Shown here: one piece after another, positions 25,640-35,015 of the stretch
How positions within the stretch are numbered: the first letter of the stretch is position 1
How the letters are laid out: every line of letters begins with the position of its first letter
Source of the DNA: Hirundichthys speculiger
Lineage: Eukaryota > Chordata > Actinopteri > Beloniformes > Exocoetidae
Reading direction: 5' to 3'
DNA: 64,000 nt
Assembly: GCA_018398805.1 (NCBI GenBank)
Contig: JAGFBZ010002033.1
Span: forward strand, 1,759,501-1,823,500
Program-made: the position numbers and the translations under genes
Notes under the pieces: generated by a model
Databases searched by the model: none
What the model saw: only the letters and a program-made list of their open reading frames with translations
Told to the model about the DNA's origin: nothing

Positions 25640-26359
25640 TGTGTCAGACCGAGCAGGCTGGCAAAAAAGGAACAACACGAAATATCAAAAATAAAGGATT
25701 TTATTTATCCAACTTAACAAAAATCAAAATGTAAACAAATTAAAATAAGTGAGCTCATAAAAGAGGTCAACTAAATCAAATTAAACCTAGGCTTTTTAAC
25801 AAATGAACAAACCAACAACATAAACTAACTGACCTGACTCACAACACACAAGGGGGCTACATATATAATGGCTGATCAAACCATTGACACACACACAGGG
25901 GGTTGACAAACAATACAATCACACTAAAGTATTTACAAAAACCCAAACAAACCATTATTCAATTATACAAAAGAAATCTTTTACCAAAATAACTAACATA
26001 CAAAAACCTAAACCAAACTATTAACTCAAAAGTTGACATCTCCCCCTTCATGGTGTATTAAAGATGGTACTATCTAAGTGTCTGCATCAGGTCTTGATTG
26101 GCATCTGTCCTTGGGCCCCAGAGACTCCAGCCACAGCAACACCACAGAACTGGCAACTCAAAGAAACATGAATCAAACGTAAACCAAGTTGATTGAACAA
26201 AAGTTAACTAAATGCGTGCACTACAAATAGAACCCAAGTACAGTCAACATAAAATAAAAAAACTTGTGGATAATTATTCAAATAATACCTGTAACAAAAT
26301 ATATCAAGGAAAGTGTTACCGACATGTCCTGTGATGTGGCAGCCAGTGCAGCCACCACA
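25640..26359 (-). repeat. 3' LTR of the Gmr1-like element
   Basis: On the minus strand the LTR begins TGTGGTGGCTGC directly after the polypurine tract (26360-26371) and probably ends ...CTGACACA at 25640. An AATAAA polyadenylation signal lies at 25700-25705 (minus). The lower boundary is inferred from the TG...CA rule only; no second LTR lies in the window. Confidence 0.6.
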
Positions 26360-26371
26360 CTCCCTCCCCCT
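26360..26371 (-). other. Polypurine tract of the Gmr1-like element
   Basis: AGGGGGAGGGAG on the minus strand, just downstream of the pol stop codon and adjoining the LTR TG. This is the expected plus-strand primer site. Confidence 0.75.
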
Positions 26372-26398
26372 TCAATTGCTCACTGGGGCAGCGAGATA

Positions 26399-26764
26399 CA
26401 GTCATGGAAAAAATTATTAGACCACCCTTGTTTTCTTCAGTTTCTTGTTCATTTTAATGCCTGGTACAACTAAAGGTACATTTGTTTGGACAAACATAAC
26501 GATAACCACAAAGATTGCTCATAAGAGTTTTATTTAAGAGCTGATATCTTACCATTTTCCATGGTTTTCTTGATTATAACCTAAATCACTTAAGTTTTTA
26601 CATCAATAGCTATGGCGTTGTACTGCTAAAAACACTGCTTTTATGCATTCAGTGTTTTCTTTTCTGTCTGTTTTAGTCACATGATGACATTTAGTGGTAC
26701 CAGGTATTAAAATGAACAAGAAAGTGAAGAAAAAATGGTGGTCTAATAATTTTTTCCATGACTG
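26399..26764. mobile_element. Tc1/mariner-type MITE inserted in the retroelement RNase H end
   Basis: Near-perfect terminal inverted repeats of about 75 bp start CAGTCATGGAAAAAATTATT and end with its complement. TA dinucleotides flank both sides (26397-26398, 26765-26766). There is no transposase. It splits the VADYL coding region of the host element. Confidence 0.9.
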
Positions 26765-29700
26765 TAGATAATCTGCAACAAGGTTGTGTCTCCCAGGGAT
26801 GTGATCAACTGTGAATCGGAATGGTTGCATAGCAAGGTACCATCTTGTAATCCTCCCATTGGTGTCTTTCATCCATGTAGTGCTTTGTGGTCAGTCTCCA
26901 AAGTAAATTTCCTTCCCAGGAGGTACTTGAATGAGTCAATGGCCCATTTAATCGCCAAAGCTTCCTTTTCCACCATTGAGTATTTAACTTCTCTGGGAAG
27001 TAACTCACGGCTGATATAGGCGACAGGATGACGTTCCTCTGGTGGACCTTGCAACAGCACCCCTCCAACACCCCTTTCAAATGCATCCGTTTGTAAGATG
27101 AAATGTTTGTCAAAATCTGGACTTTGCAGAACTGGATCCCTTCTAAGAGACTGCTGAATATCCCGAAATACTCCCTTCGGCGCCTCCGTCCACCAAAGGT
27201 GATTGGGACATCTGGAGCCAGTCATGTTAGTCATGGGTGCCACCCTGGCTGAAAAGTTTGATACAAACCGGTGATACAAGCCAGCCACCCCAAGGAAAGA
27301 TCTAAGTTGCTTCTTAGTCTGTGGAAGGGGACATGACTGAATAGCGTGGACCTTATGAACTTGTGGTCTAATCAACCCACCTCCAATGGTAAAACCAAGG
27401 TATTCCATTTCTGCTCTTGCAAATGCTCACTTGGCTGGGTTAACCATCAAACCTGCCCCTTGCAGGCGCTCCAAGACCTCTCTTAAATGTCCCAAATGGT
27501 CTTCCCAGGTGGCGCTGTAAACAACAATGTCATCCAAATATGCACATGTGAAATCAGCAAGGCCATGGAGTACCCTATCCATTAGTCTCTGAATTGTGCA
27601 GGAGCACCATGTAATCCGAATGATAAGACGGTAAACTCAGAGTCCCCAGGGTGTCCGGAAAGCTGTCAACTCCCTTGACTGGGGAGCAAGATGTACTCGC
27701 CAGTAGCTCTTGCACAAGTCAATAGTGGTTAGGTATTTTGCTTTGCCCAACCATTCAACCAAATCATCAATCCGAGGAGTTGGAGAGGATTCAAACTTTG
27801 ACATTGAATTTATGCATCTAAAGTCAATGCAAAATCTCAATGTCTCATCTTTCTTAGGAACCAAAACCACTGGATTACACCACTCACTCTGTGATGATTG
27901 AATGATTCCTAAAGACAGCGGAAAGTCCATTTCCTTTTTTAATGAACCCAGGAGGCGCTCTGGTATCCTGTAACTCATTCGTCTTACCTTTGCATTACTT
28001 GTCAAATCGATCTCATATTGTACAAGATTTGTGTGTCCGGGACATCCTTGAAATACCTCTGGATCAATTAATTTCTTTACCTCAGACTGCTGGATTTCAG
28101 AGAGATGGCCAAGATCCGGCTCTGTGGACATCAAGAAGGGTAAATACTCCTCCACATCCTCCTCTTCCTCCACACTTTGAATCAGGAACACCTCAGATTT
28201 CTTTTCAAGCCTTGGGACCCTTTACTTGAGAAGATTAACATGAAGTACACGATTAGAGTGTTTATGACCTGGAGTAGCAATTCGATAAGTGGTGAGCCCA
28301 AGTTTCTCTTGTACAACAAATGGTCCCTGCCAATTTGCCAATAGCTTGCTTTCACTAGTTGGCAGCATAACCAACACTTTTGTACCAGGCTCAGTATACT
28401 CATTTTCTGCAGCTGCCGCATCACATTGTGCGTGCAGTGCTTATTGACCTCTCCCTTACCCTTCTGCTTCACCTGGATCTGAGCTGGCAGCTGCACCAAA
28501 AGGAAGTGTAGTAAAGTTGTATTAGGCTGCCTGGAATATATCAAGTTAGAACAGATCCCAACTTGAATAAAATGTAATCTCATTGATCTATTTATCTCTT
28601 TCTGTTATAAGTTCATATCCCCTGTCATGACAGAAGAGTTTTCATGCTTTCCTTTAAGACAAAAAAAGTCTTAAAGCTGTTTGTCCATGGTAAACCTAAA
28701 GTAAATTATTCAGATTTCAAAACTGTTGCAGACTAAATATTTTCATGCACATCCACAAGATGAAAAGATGAAAAATATCAGGAATTGATGTCTGCCTATA
28801 TTGGACTGATTTGGGCTGAAAAGCATTGTTAGTATATTTTTTCCATATCCTTTTTGCAACCAACAGTTTTATTTTGCCTGATGGTAACTGGAAAATGCTG
28901 AGGTTGTTTAATTTGTAATACTTTACACATTACAATAAGTGTAAATATACATAATCAGAATTCAGATTATTTATTATTATAATTATTTATCATCTACATT
29001 TGCATTAAAAAAATAAATATTCATTGTACCAAAGTGAAATGACATAATCTAAACATTAATGATGAAACAGAAGATGAAGACTCTCCACAAAACCTCATGT
29101 CTCAGGTCACTAATTTTAACCAATGAGCATTTAGATGAGGAAACAGTCACATTTCCATCATACACTGGGGGTTTACAGGGAGCTAAGACCAACTGCAACA
29201 AAAAAAAAAAAAAAACTGCAGCCACCATGATTGTGTGAGCTCATTGTTGATGTCAGCATGATGCCACATTAGGTCAAGATCAAGCTGGAGGAAAGTCACA
29301 ATGTCACACACCCCTTGGCTCGTCCAGAATACGACAAATATTAGCAGCTGCAAAGGTGAATTTGTTGGTACCTTTCCACACATAAGAACTATCTCTGAAT
29401 TACCTTGCAAGACAAATGTTAATGGTGTCCATCATTATTTATTCCAAAAACAACAACAAAATCAGCTTTTGCCAGTCAATTAAATAGTTAATATTAAAAC
29501 AAGTAAAAATGGCATGTGCAACTATGATGGTATTCTAAAAAATAAATATACATGTATGATCTTATTTTTTTGACAAGATGAGTAATGAAAATGTAGGTTA
29601 ATATAACTGGCTTCAAGCTGTTTGTCTTGATTAAAAGAAAAGTAGCAGTTATAAGACAGAGTTGGGTAAAATATTGGTTGCAGGAAACAAAAAGTTAATA

Positions 29701-30879
29701 TTTTAATAGTGAGTTTATTCATGTTCATGCTCATGTTCAAAATTTCATTTGCTCCCTAACTGGAAGCAGAGCTCCTCCCTCCTTGCCACTGAGCAGCTAT
29801 GCTTGACTGAAGTTGGGATGAAAAAAAAAGAAAGAAGACTGAATTTTTGAAAAGAACTAGACAATGAAACATATAAAGAAGAAGTACTTGTAGCATTATA
29901 AACATGACATATAACGTTTTCACAGAGATGGCTCACTTTGTTGATAATACATAGTGAATATTTATGTTGTAGTGGCAAAAACCCCTTTAAAAACAAGACC
30001 TACACTAAACGGTAGGTCATGGATGATTTTGGAAAAATATTTTTTGCATATCTCACAACAAATGTGCCCCCCCCCCAAAAAAAAAACAAAAAACAAAACA
30101 AAACAGGAAAGTGATGCTCAGTCATTCAGTATCCTGAATTATGGACAGCTAATTTTGTCCACAGGATATGATATATATCTTAACTCATTCTCTTACACAT
30201 CTTCCTACATCTTGCTTATTGCTCATATAATTTCTCTTCAGGTATTAATATAGTATTATTGAGTTGAATTGAACTGAATTACTGTCTCTGTACTTTTGAA
30301 AAATACTGTATATGTAGTGCTGCATATTAGTGGGAGGGCTGCAGGATTTGTGCTCTTACTGCATTATAGGGAACCCCATGCCCACAGGCCACCATTAATG
30401 CTTGAAGTAGTTGTTGAGTTGTGGTGCTATGAATAGCAGCAAACATCTATGCACGTCATTGGCAAAGATAATGGGCTGCAGCAAAGTTAGTTCTCCTTCT
30501 CTGTAATGACAATAACAAGGAATTAGTATGTGTGAAGAACCTGTTTGGTCCAAGGAGAAAATAAAAAGTAAAATCTCATGAATTCCCTTCTCAGACGTGT
30601 CATTGAAGGGATTAAGATCCATGCTGCTTTTTGATGGTTGGCACTCATGTTCATGTCGTTCAGTGTCACTTGATGACTATGTAAAAGGCTGCCTCAAGTC
30701 TGCTGACTTCAGTACTATTAAAGCTTTTCAGTTGTCAGCTATTCTAGATTTGCTTTCATCTAACAGATAATATATTCAGGAAACCTGTGCTTATCTATAT
30801 GTTATTCTGTCTTTTTTTTTTTTTTTTTTTTTACATGGCTTTAACTGTATACGCACTTCACACACCCTGTCTGAAAAGT

Positions 30880-31382
30880 AGACCTAAATGTGTCGAGCAG
30901 AAGGGACAGATGTTTGAAGTGTTCACGGACAGGAAGATTGAACTAATCAAACCTTAACTCAAGTTACGACAGAAACTTATATCAGGAGAAGTGAAAACAC
31001 GGAACTGGCTGGCCTCAAACACAGCTAAACGCTAGTTTGAATGCATTGGTTTGATGTTCCTGTCTGTTAATGCTTAAAACATCTGCAGCCTTCACCTCAT
31101 GCACGAGCTGCTTTATCTCATCTTCAGAGAAGCACTGTGCCCGTCCTCACTCCATGACGGGTTTGGGAAAGTGGATTGCAGTTAGCCCAACCTGCTCTTA
31201 AAGGCAATTGGTTTAACAAGTGACACGCCCTAACCACTCCTATGAATAATGTAGCTGGTAGCGCAGGTGGGATAGGGGATATAGCTAGGGTGGACGATTG
31301 CATTTTTTTCAGAGGAACGCCTCTCCCGCCACACGTTATCCCTAAATAGTGGCTATAGCATATCTGGCCGAAGATCGGGCTC
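30880..31382 (-). mobile_element. Harbinger-family fragment, second copy
   Basis: Read on the minus strand from about 31,380, the end GAGCCCGATCTT and the next 200 bases match the left end of the Harbinger element at 47,362. Shared stretches include the GGCGTTCC block, GGAGTGGTTAGGGCG and CCTTTAAGAGCAGGTT. Further in, at 31,140-31,015 (minus), a short frame reads CFSEDEIKQLVHEVKAADV, like the Myb/SANT accessory protein of Harbinger elements, then stops. Confidence 0.65.
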
Positions 31383-31882
31383 TTTGTGTCTTATTTTTTA
31401 AGATTTCTCACACCTTTATCAATAACATTGTCCTTAAGGCTTATGCGGAATTCACAACAACCTTGCAAATGTGCCTGATCAATACCCCTGTATTATCACC
31501 AGGAAATGGTAATTTACCACAAGTGTAGTAACTTCCAGGTAACATCATTTCCATGTAAAGATAAAGCTTAAAAATAGTAACTTGGAAGTGTTTTTCTGCT
31601 TACATCAACCCTGAGATCAGAACTAATGTTAAATAAAAACTCTACCATACATGAGGCTTCCCAAGTCTTCATGGGTTAAGAGATCATTTCTTAACAACCT
31701 TTCAGTATTCTTAATATTAAACTGTATAAACCACTGTAACTGAAAGATAAATGACTTTTGCTGGACCCATCATATGGTAAGAGTCTCAAGTTGATTTAAA
31801 GCCTTTAAAAAAGTGCTCACAGAACGTGACAGGCATTACACTTTGGACTCTACTTGATAATAGTGAATCCACTGCATTTCAG

Positions 31883-32004
31883 AGAGAAAAGAAGATGACC
31901 AGTGAAACTCCTCCCACCATCTCTATGGCTCTGATAAATCCCCAAGTGCCCTCTGCTTCTGCAGAGAGCAAAAACTCCTCCACGCAGCAGCTCTCCATCA
32001 GCGT
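31883..32004 (+). CDS. sh3rf2: sh3rf2 exon 6: pre-SH3-3 linker
   Basis: It encodes REKKMTSETPPTISMALINP and ends SISV split across the donor (GTGAGT). It corresponds to the human (R)HMVEISTPVLISSSNP segment before SH3-3. Phase 0 in, phase 2 out. Confidence 0.75.
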
Positions 32005-32175
32005 GTGAGTCACAGTTTTATTATTATTAATGGAATGATAATGTAGGACTGTATGGACAAGAGATGGAAAACAAAAAGAAACACTCAAATACCCTTCAAA
32101 TACGGTATAATCGAAATAATTATAATAAAATTTGTGGTGCTAACGTACTGTAGGTAAAAATGTTTAACTCAACAG

Positions 32176-32347
32176 GTGTGCCGTCCTGTACTCGTACAAA
32201 CCTCGACAAGCCGGAGGAGCTGGAGCTGAGGAAAGGAGAGATGGTGGGAGTGTATGGAAAGTTCAAAGAGGGCTGGCTGCGTGGGTTGTCTCTCAGAACA
32301 GGCAAAGTGGGCATTCTTCCAAGCAACTACATCACACCTGTGCTCAG
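32176..32347 (+). CDS. sh3rf2: sh3rf2 exon 7: SH3-3, one frameshift
   Basis: A whole SH3 domain: [10 protein letters not shown], then after one surplus base at about 32207, [38 protein letters not shown] and ITPVLR. The ALYDY-like, E-L-x-K-GE, GW and P-x-NY landmarks are all present. Without discounting the extra base, the reading runs into a stop early in exon 8. Confidence 0.8.
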
Positions 32348-32502
32348 GTAAGACACTGTGATCTTTGAGATCAGAAAGTGAAAGTTAAATGATATTTGGA
32401 TTCAGACATTTATTCAGTTTATGTCAAGAAGACATCCTGATATACACATATATCAAAGTCAAACTGTGTAGAGGATGTAGGTGTTGTAATAAAACCTTTA
32501 TA

Positions 32503-32503
<1 letters not shown>

Positions 32504-32537
<34 letters not shown>

Positions 32538-32582
32538 GTATATATATATCCTACATGTATGTATGTATGTATGTGTGTGTGT
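32504..32582. repeat. (TG)n/(TA)n/(TATG)n compound microsatellite
   Basis: Successive TG, TA and ATGT blocks in intron 7 of sh3rf2. Confidence 0.9.
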
Positions 32583-32618
32583 TCAGTTTACACTAAAGTG
32601 TGTATTTGTTCACTACAG

Positions 32619-32893
32619 AACCTCAGCCAGACTTTTGGAAACCAAAGCCACTAATCCATCTTCACAGTACAACACAGTCACTGGAAGAAAACCAGTAGCT
32701 GCAAAGAATCCTGCTGTGATCCTTGCACTTGACAGGGTGAACGGTGATGGAACGATATACTCAACAGGACAGCTCCAGTCTGTGCCAAATGGAGCACAGC
32801 ATGCAACGTCATCCACTGCTTCCGCAAAACCATCTTTCTATGGAGCTTCTCAAGGTTGGGATACCGTTAGGCGCATTTTTAACCCTCAGAGAG
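32619..32893 (+). CDS. sh3rf2: sh3rf2 exon 8: Ser/Thr-rich linker
   Basis: It encodes RTSARLLETKATNPSSQYNT, then continues to GWDTVRRIFNPQR. Acceptor CACTACAG, donor GTAAGT; phase 2 in, phase 1 out. It is placed after SH3-3 as in relatives. Confidence 0.72.
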
Positions 32894-33008
32894 GTAAGTT
32901 TGAAACAACTGTCCAGTCATGGCTTTGTTCAGATTCATATTTGTATTTATGTCTAGAGATTTCATCAAGCGCTTAAGAATGTATCCTATTATTTACAATT
33001 TTTTTCAG

Positions 33009-33307
33009 GCTCAAACCATTCCTCTCAGCTCTCTACTTTTAACATCCCTTCCAACTCACAACACTTTTCTCAAGTTCAGGCGTCAGGCTACTCACCTGCC
33101 TTGCAGAGGAGGAAAAACGGCAGCATCGTAACAAACTCAAAGCCCCCGGGCTGGATGACTGAGCCAGCAGCGCCCTCTGCTGGTGCAGTCATGAAGGACA
33201 CAGACTTCGCCCTCTCACATGAAACATTTCAGTATCGAAGACAGCTGATAAATATCCCTCAGTCAATTCTGGTGAAACCAGACACACACAAGAACAACAC
33301 AGACAAG
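33009..33307 (+). CDS. sh3rf2: sh3rf2 exon 9: linker with SILVKP motif
   Basis: Open throughout after the phase-1 junction. It carries LQRRKNGSIV (human MRKNGSLQ) and INIPQSILVKPDTHKN (human APPSILVKPENSRN), the best-conserved stretch of the SH3RF2 C-terminal half. Donor GTAATG at 33308, phase 0. Confidence 0.78.
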
Positions 33308-33439
33308 GTAATGTCAGACTTAGAATTTCTTCTGAAAGCCATAAGCCTCTATTTTTTTTTTTCAGATATGCACGCTAGTCACTGTTGTTGTCACATTGTT
33401 TTGTGTGCAAGATTTTGTGTCAATTTTGCATTTCTATAG

Positions 33440-33739
33440 CCTCCAAAGTCAGTGCGGTTCCTCACAGATGAAGAATCCCCTCCTACAAGACGTCGGACTT
33501 CTTCTTGGTCGTCAGGAACTCAGGTTCCCCCCAACTGTCACCCTGGGCCCCCTCTTTTAGAAGTGTGGGCCCCATCACTCACTCTGGGGAGAGACGGACC
33601 AGGGATCATTCTCAAAGAAGGAAAAGGTCCTATTCTCAGGAAAGGCCTTGAAACAGCCAGTTCAAACCTCTAACCCACAGAAACCCCTGTCCTCACAGCC
33701 ATCGCTGTCAGCCTTGTCCTCTCAGTTCAGCCCCAGCAG
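33440..33739 (+). CDS. sh3rf2: sh3rf2 exon 10: VRF motif, two apparent deletions
   Basis: It opens with PPKSVRFLTDEESPPTRR (human KTVRFQNYSPPPTK). Read straight through, the frame stops at TAA near 33671. The exon is 300 nt, yet exon 11 needs an incoming phase of 2, so the exon length is off by two modulo three. Coding-like text switches frame near 33511 and again near 33647, as if one base were lost at each. After that it reaches the GTATAC donor in the right phase. Confidence 0.6.
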
Positions 33740-33856
33740 GTATACTGGAGTTGTGTGTTCACCTTTGCAAATAAAGACCGTTGTATGATTATCAGACAAA
33801 CTTGGCGGACCCATAAAGCTATTGTGACAGAGTGGCATCTTTTGCTTTTTGTTTTA

Positions 33857-34038
33857 GACACAGAGTGATCAACACACATTTAGCCCAGACAGATTCGGAG
33901 CTCAGCCTTCTTCAAGGAGAGATGGTCTTCGTCCATAGACCTCGACCTGACGGACGGGTTCTTATTACTCAGGAGAGCAGTGGACAGACTGGATTATTCA
34001 ATAGCTCTGTTCTTCAAGCCCTCGAGAGGCTCAGCTGA
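33857..34038 (+). CDS. sh3rf2: sh3rf2 exon 11: degenerate SH3-4 and stop
   Basis: It encodes RHRVINTHLAQTDSELSLLQ, GEMVFVHRPRPDGR, GQTGLFNSSVLQAL and TGA (34036-34038). It aligns with the C-terminal SH3 of SH3RF1 (RHRVVVSYP...[20 protein letters not shown]...GLFPGSFV). The ligand-binding Trp is Arg and the GLFP proline is Asn. Human SH3RF2 has no typical fourth SH3. Confidence 0.72.
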
Positions 34039-34338
34039 CTTTGTCTGTATCTGTGTTCTTTTGTTCAAACTGCCAAATGAAATGATTAACAAACTGAACA
34101 GGATGTGTGTTAAAAGTAGATGAAATGTTATGATACCGGTTCTGACTGGATCAGGATGTGTTCCCTGGAGATATATTTTGTCTTTCATTTTGTATGCATG
34201 TTTTGTGATGTTTCCCCGTTTCATGCCCATGTTACACACACTGGTGAGTGCCTTTGTCAAAACCCCAGAAGGAAACAAAATATATTTAAATATATTTAGA
34301 CAAATAATGAAGTTAAATATCTGTATTGCTTACGTGTT

Positions 34339-34344
34339 AATAAA
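34339..34344 (+). terminator. sh3rf2 polyadenylation signal
   Basis: AATAAA about 300 bases after the stop codon, followed by a T-rich tract. First canonical hexamer downstream. Confidence 0.6.
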
Positions 34345-34956
34345 GTAAACTTGTGAAACATCAGTAGTTAAGTGTTTTTTTTTACAGGTGTAAACCATAA
34401 CAAGCAACTAATAATCAATCAATAAATGTTAATGCTTAAATCTGCAACCCGACAGGCAATTTTGATCAATGTAAAGTGGAACCGGCTTAGCTGATATGAT
34501 CATTACCTTATTTATTAGCTTAGTGCATTTAAAGAAATGCAAACCAAAATGAAGCCTAAAGTTGTACAGCAATTGGCCCCCTCAGTCCCCTAACATGGTG
34601 GGAAACATGACTCTCCCCCACAGTGTTCCTGGCATCTGACTCATCAAACTGATTCAATAGAGCCCCCAAAACAATCTTTTTCTATTTGTTAGTTTCAAGA
34701 TTTGATAAGCATTGAATTTAATCAAGAATACTTATCAAATGTTCTCTAGTATTTAGACACAGGGTTTCAGTAAATCATAAAATCATTATCTTTTGATTTT
34801 AAACCTAACAATTAGTTGTGTTTTTTTTTTTAATGAGTTCCACATATTTGTCTCTGGCACATGGAATATCATGCAGAGTGTTGGAGACATTGATGGGTAA
34901 AAACCATTACAAATATTTCTTTGTAACCTCTAGGCAGCTTCAGCTGGTCATAGCAA

Positions 34957-35015
<59 letters not shown>

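Larger units (their letters stand above)
25640..28560 (-). mobile_element. Gmr1-like Ty3/gypsy LTR retrotransposon, 5'-truncated
   Basis: Read on the minus strand the order is as follows. First comes an integrase C-terminal tail (about 28,410-28,230; PTSESKLLANWQGPFVV, HVNLLK). Next is reverse transcriptase (about 28,190-27,410; NPVVLVPKKD, RFCIDFR, TTIDLCKSYW, YLDDIVVYS near 27,535). Then RNase H (about 27,190-26,770; YISRELLPREVKYS, EKEALAIKWA, LETDHKAL) and HIPGRHNLVADYL. A stop follows, then a polypurine tract and one LTR. Integrase before RT is the hallmark of the Gmr1 group. The copy has an in-frame stop after HVNLLK, a Cys-to-stop near 27,430 and frame breaks, so it is dead. Confidence 0.8.
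23115..31882. other. sh3rf2 intron 5 (8.8 kb)
   Basis: It holds the 5'-truncated Gmr1-like element (25,640-28,560) with its mariner MITE, a Harbinger fragment (about 30,880-31,382) and several homopolymers. From 23,115 to 25,640 and from 28,560 to 30,880 I see no gene. Confidence 0.6.
12840..34038 (+). pseudogene. sh3rf2: SH3RF2-like RING/SH3 E3 ubiquitin ligase gene, frame disrupted
   Basis: Eleven exons on the plus strand resemble SH3RF2 (POSH family; RING-type ubiquitin ligase and JNK/PAK signalling scaffold). They run 12840-12919, 13214-13618, 19484-19756, 21547-21642, 22725-23114, 31883-32004, 32176-32347, 32619-32893, 33009-33307, 33440-33739 and 33857-34038. All borders are AG/GT and the intron phases agree once the indels are discounted. 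Recognisable parts in order are a C3HC4 RING, SH3-2, the EPN.. linker, SH3-3, the SILVKP and VRF motifs and a degenerate SH3-4; SH3-1 is absent. The frame is broken by one-base insertions near 13335, 13460 and 32207 and apparent one-base deletions near 33511 and 33647. kif3a and il4/13 in the same window have no such errors, so recent gene loss is the favoured reading. Local assembly error is the alternative. Confidence 0.72.

Noticed and set aside
26869..28191. Two frames of about 180 codons as host genes
   Set aside because: They are reverse transcriptase/RNase H of a Ty3/gypsy-type retroelement.
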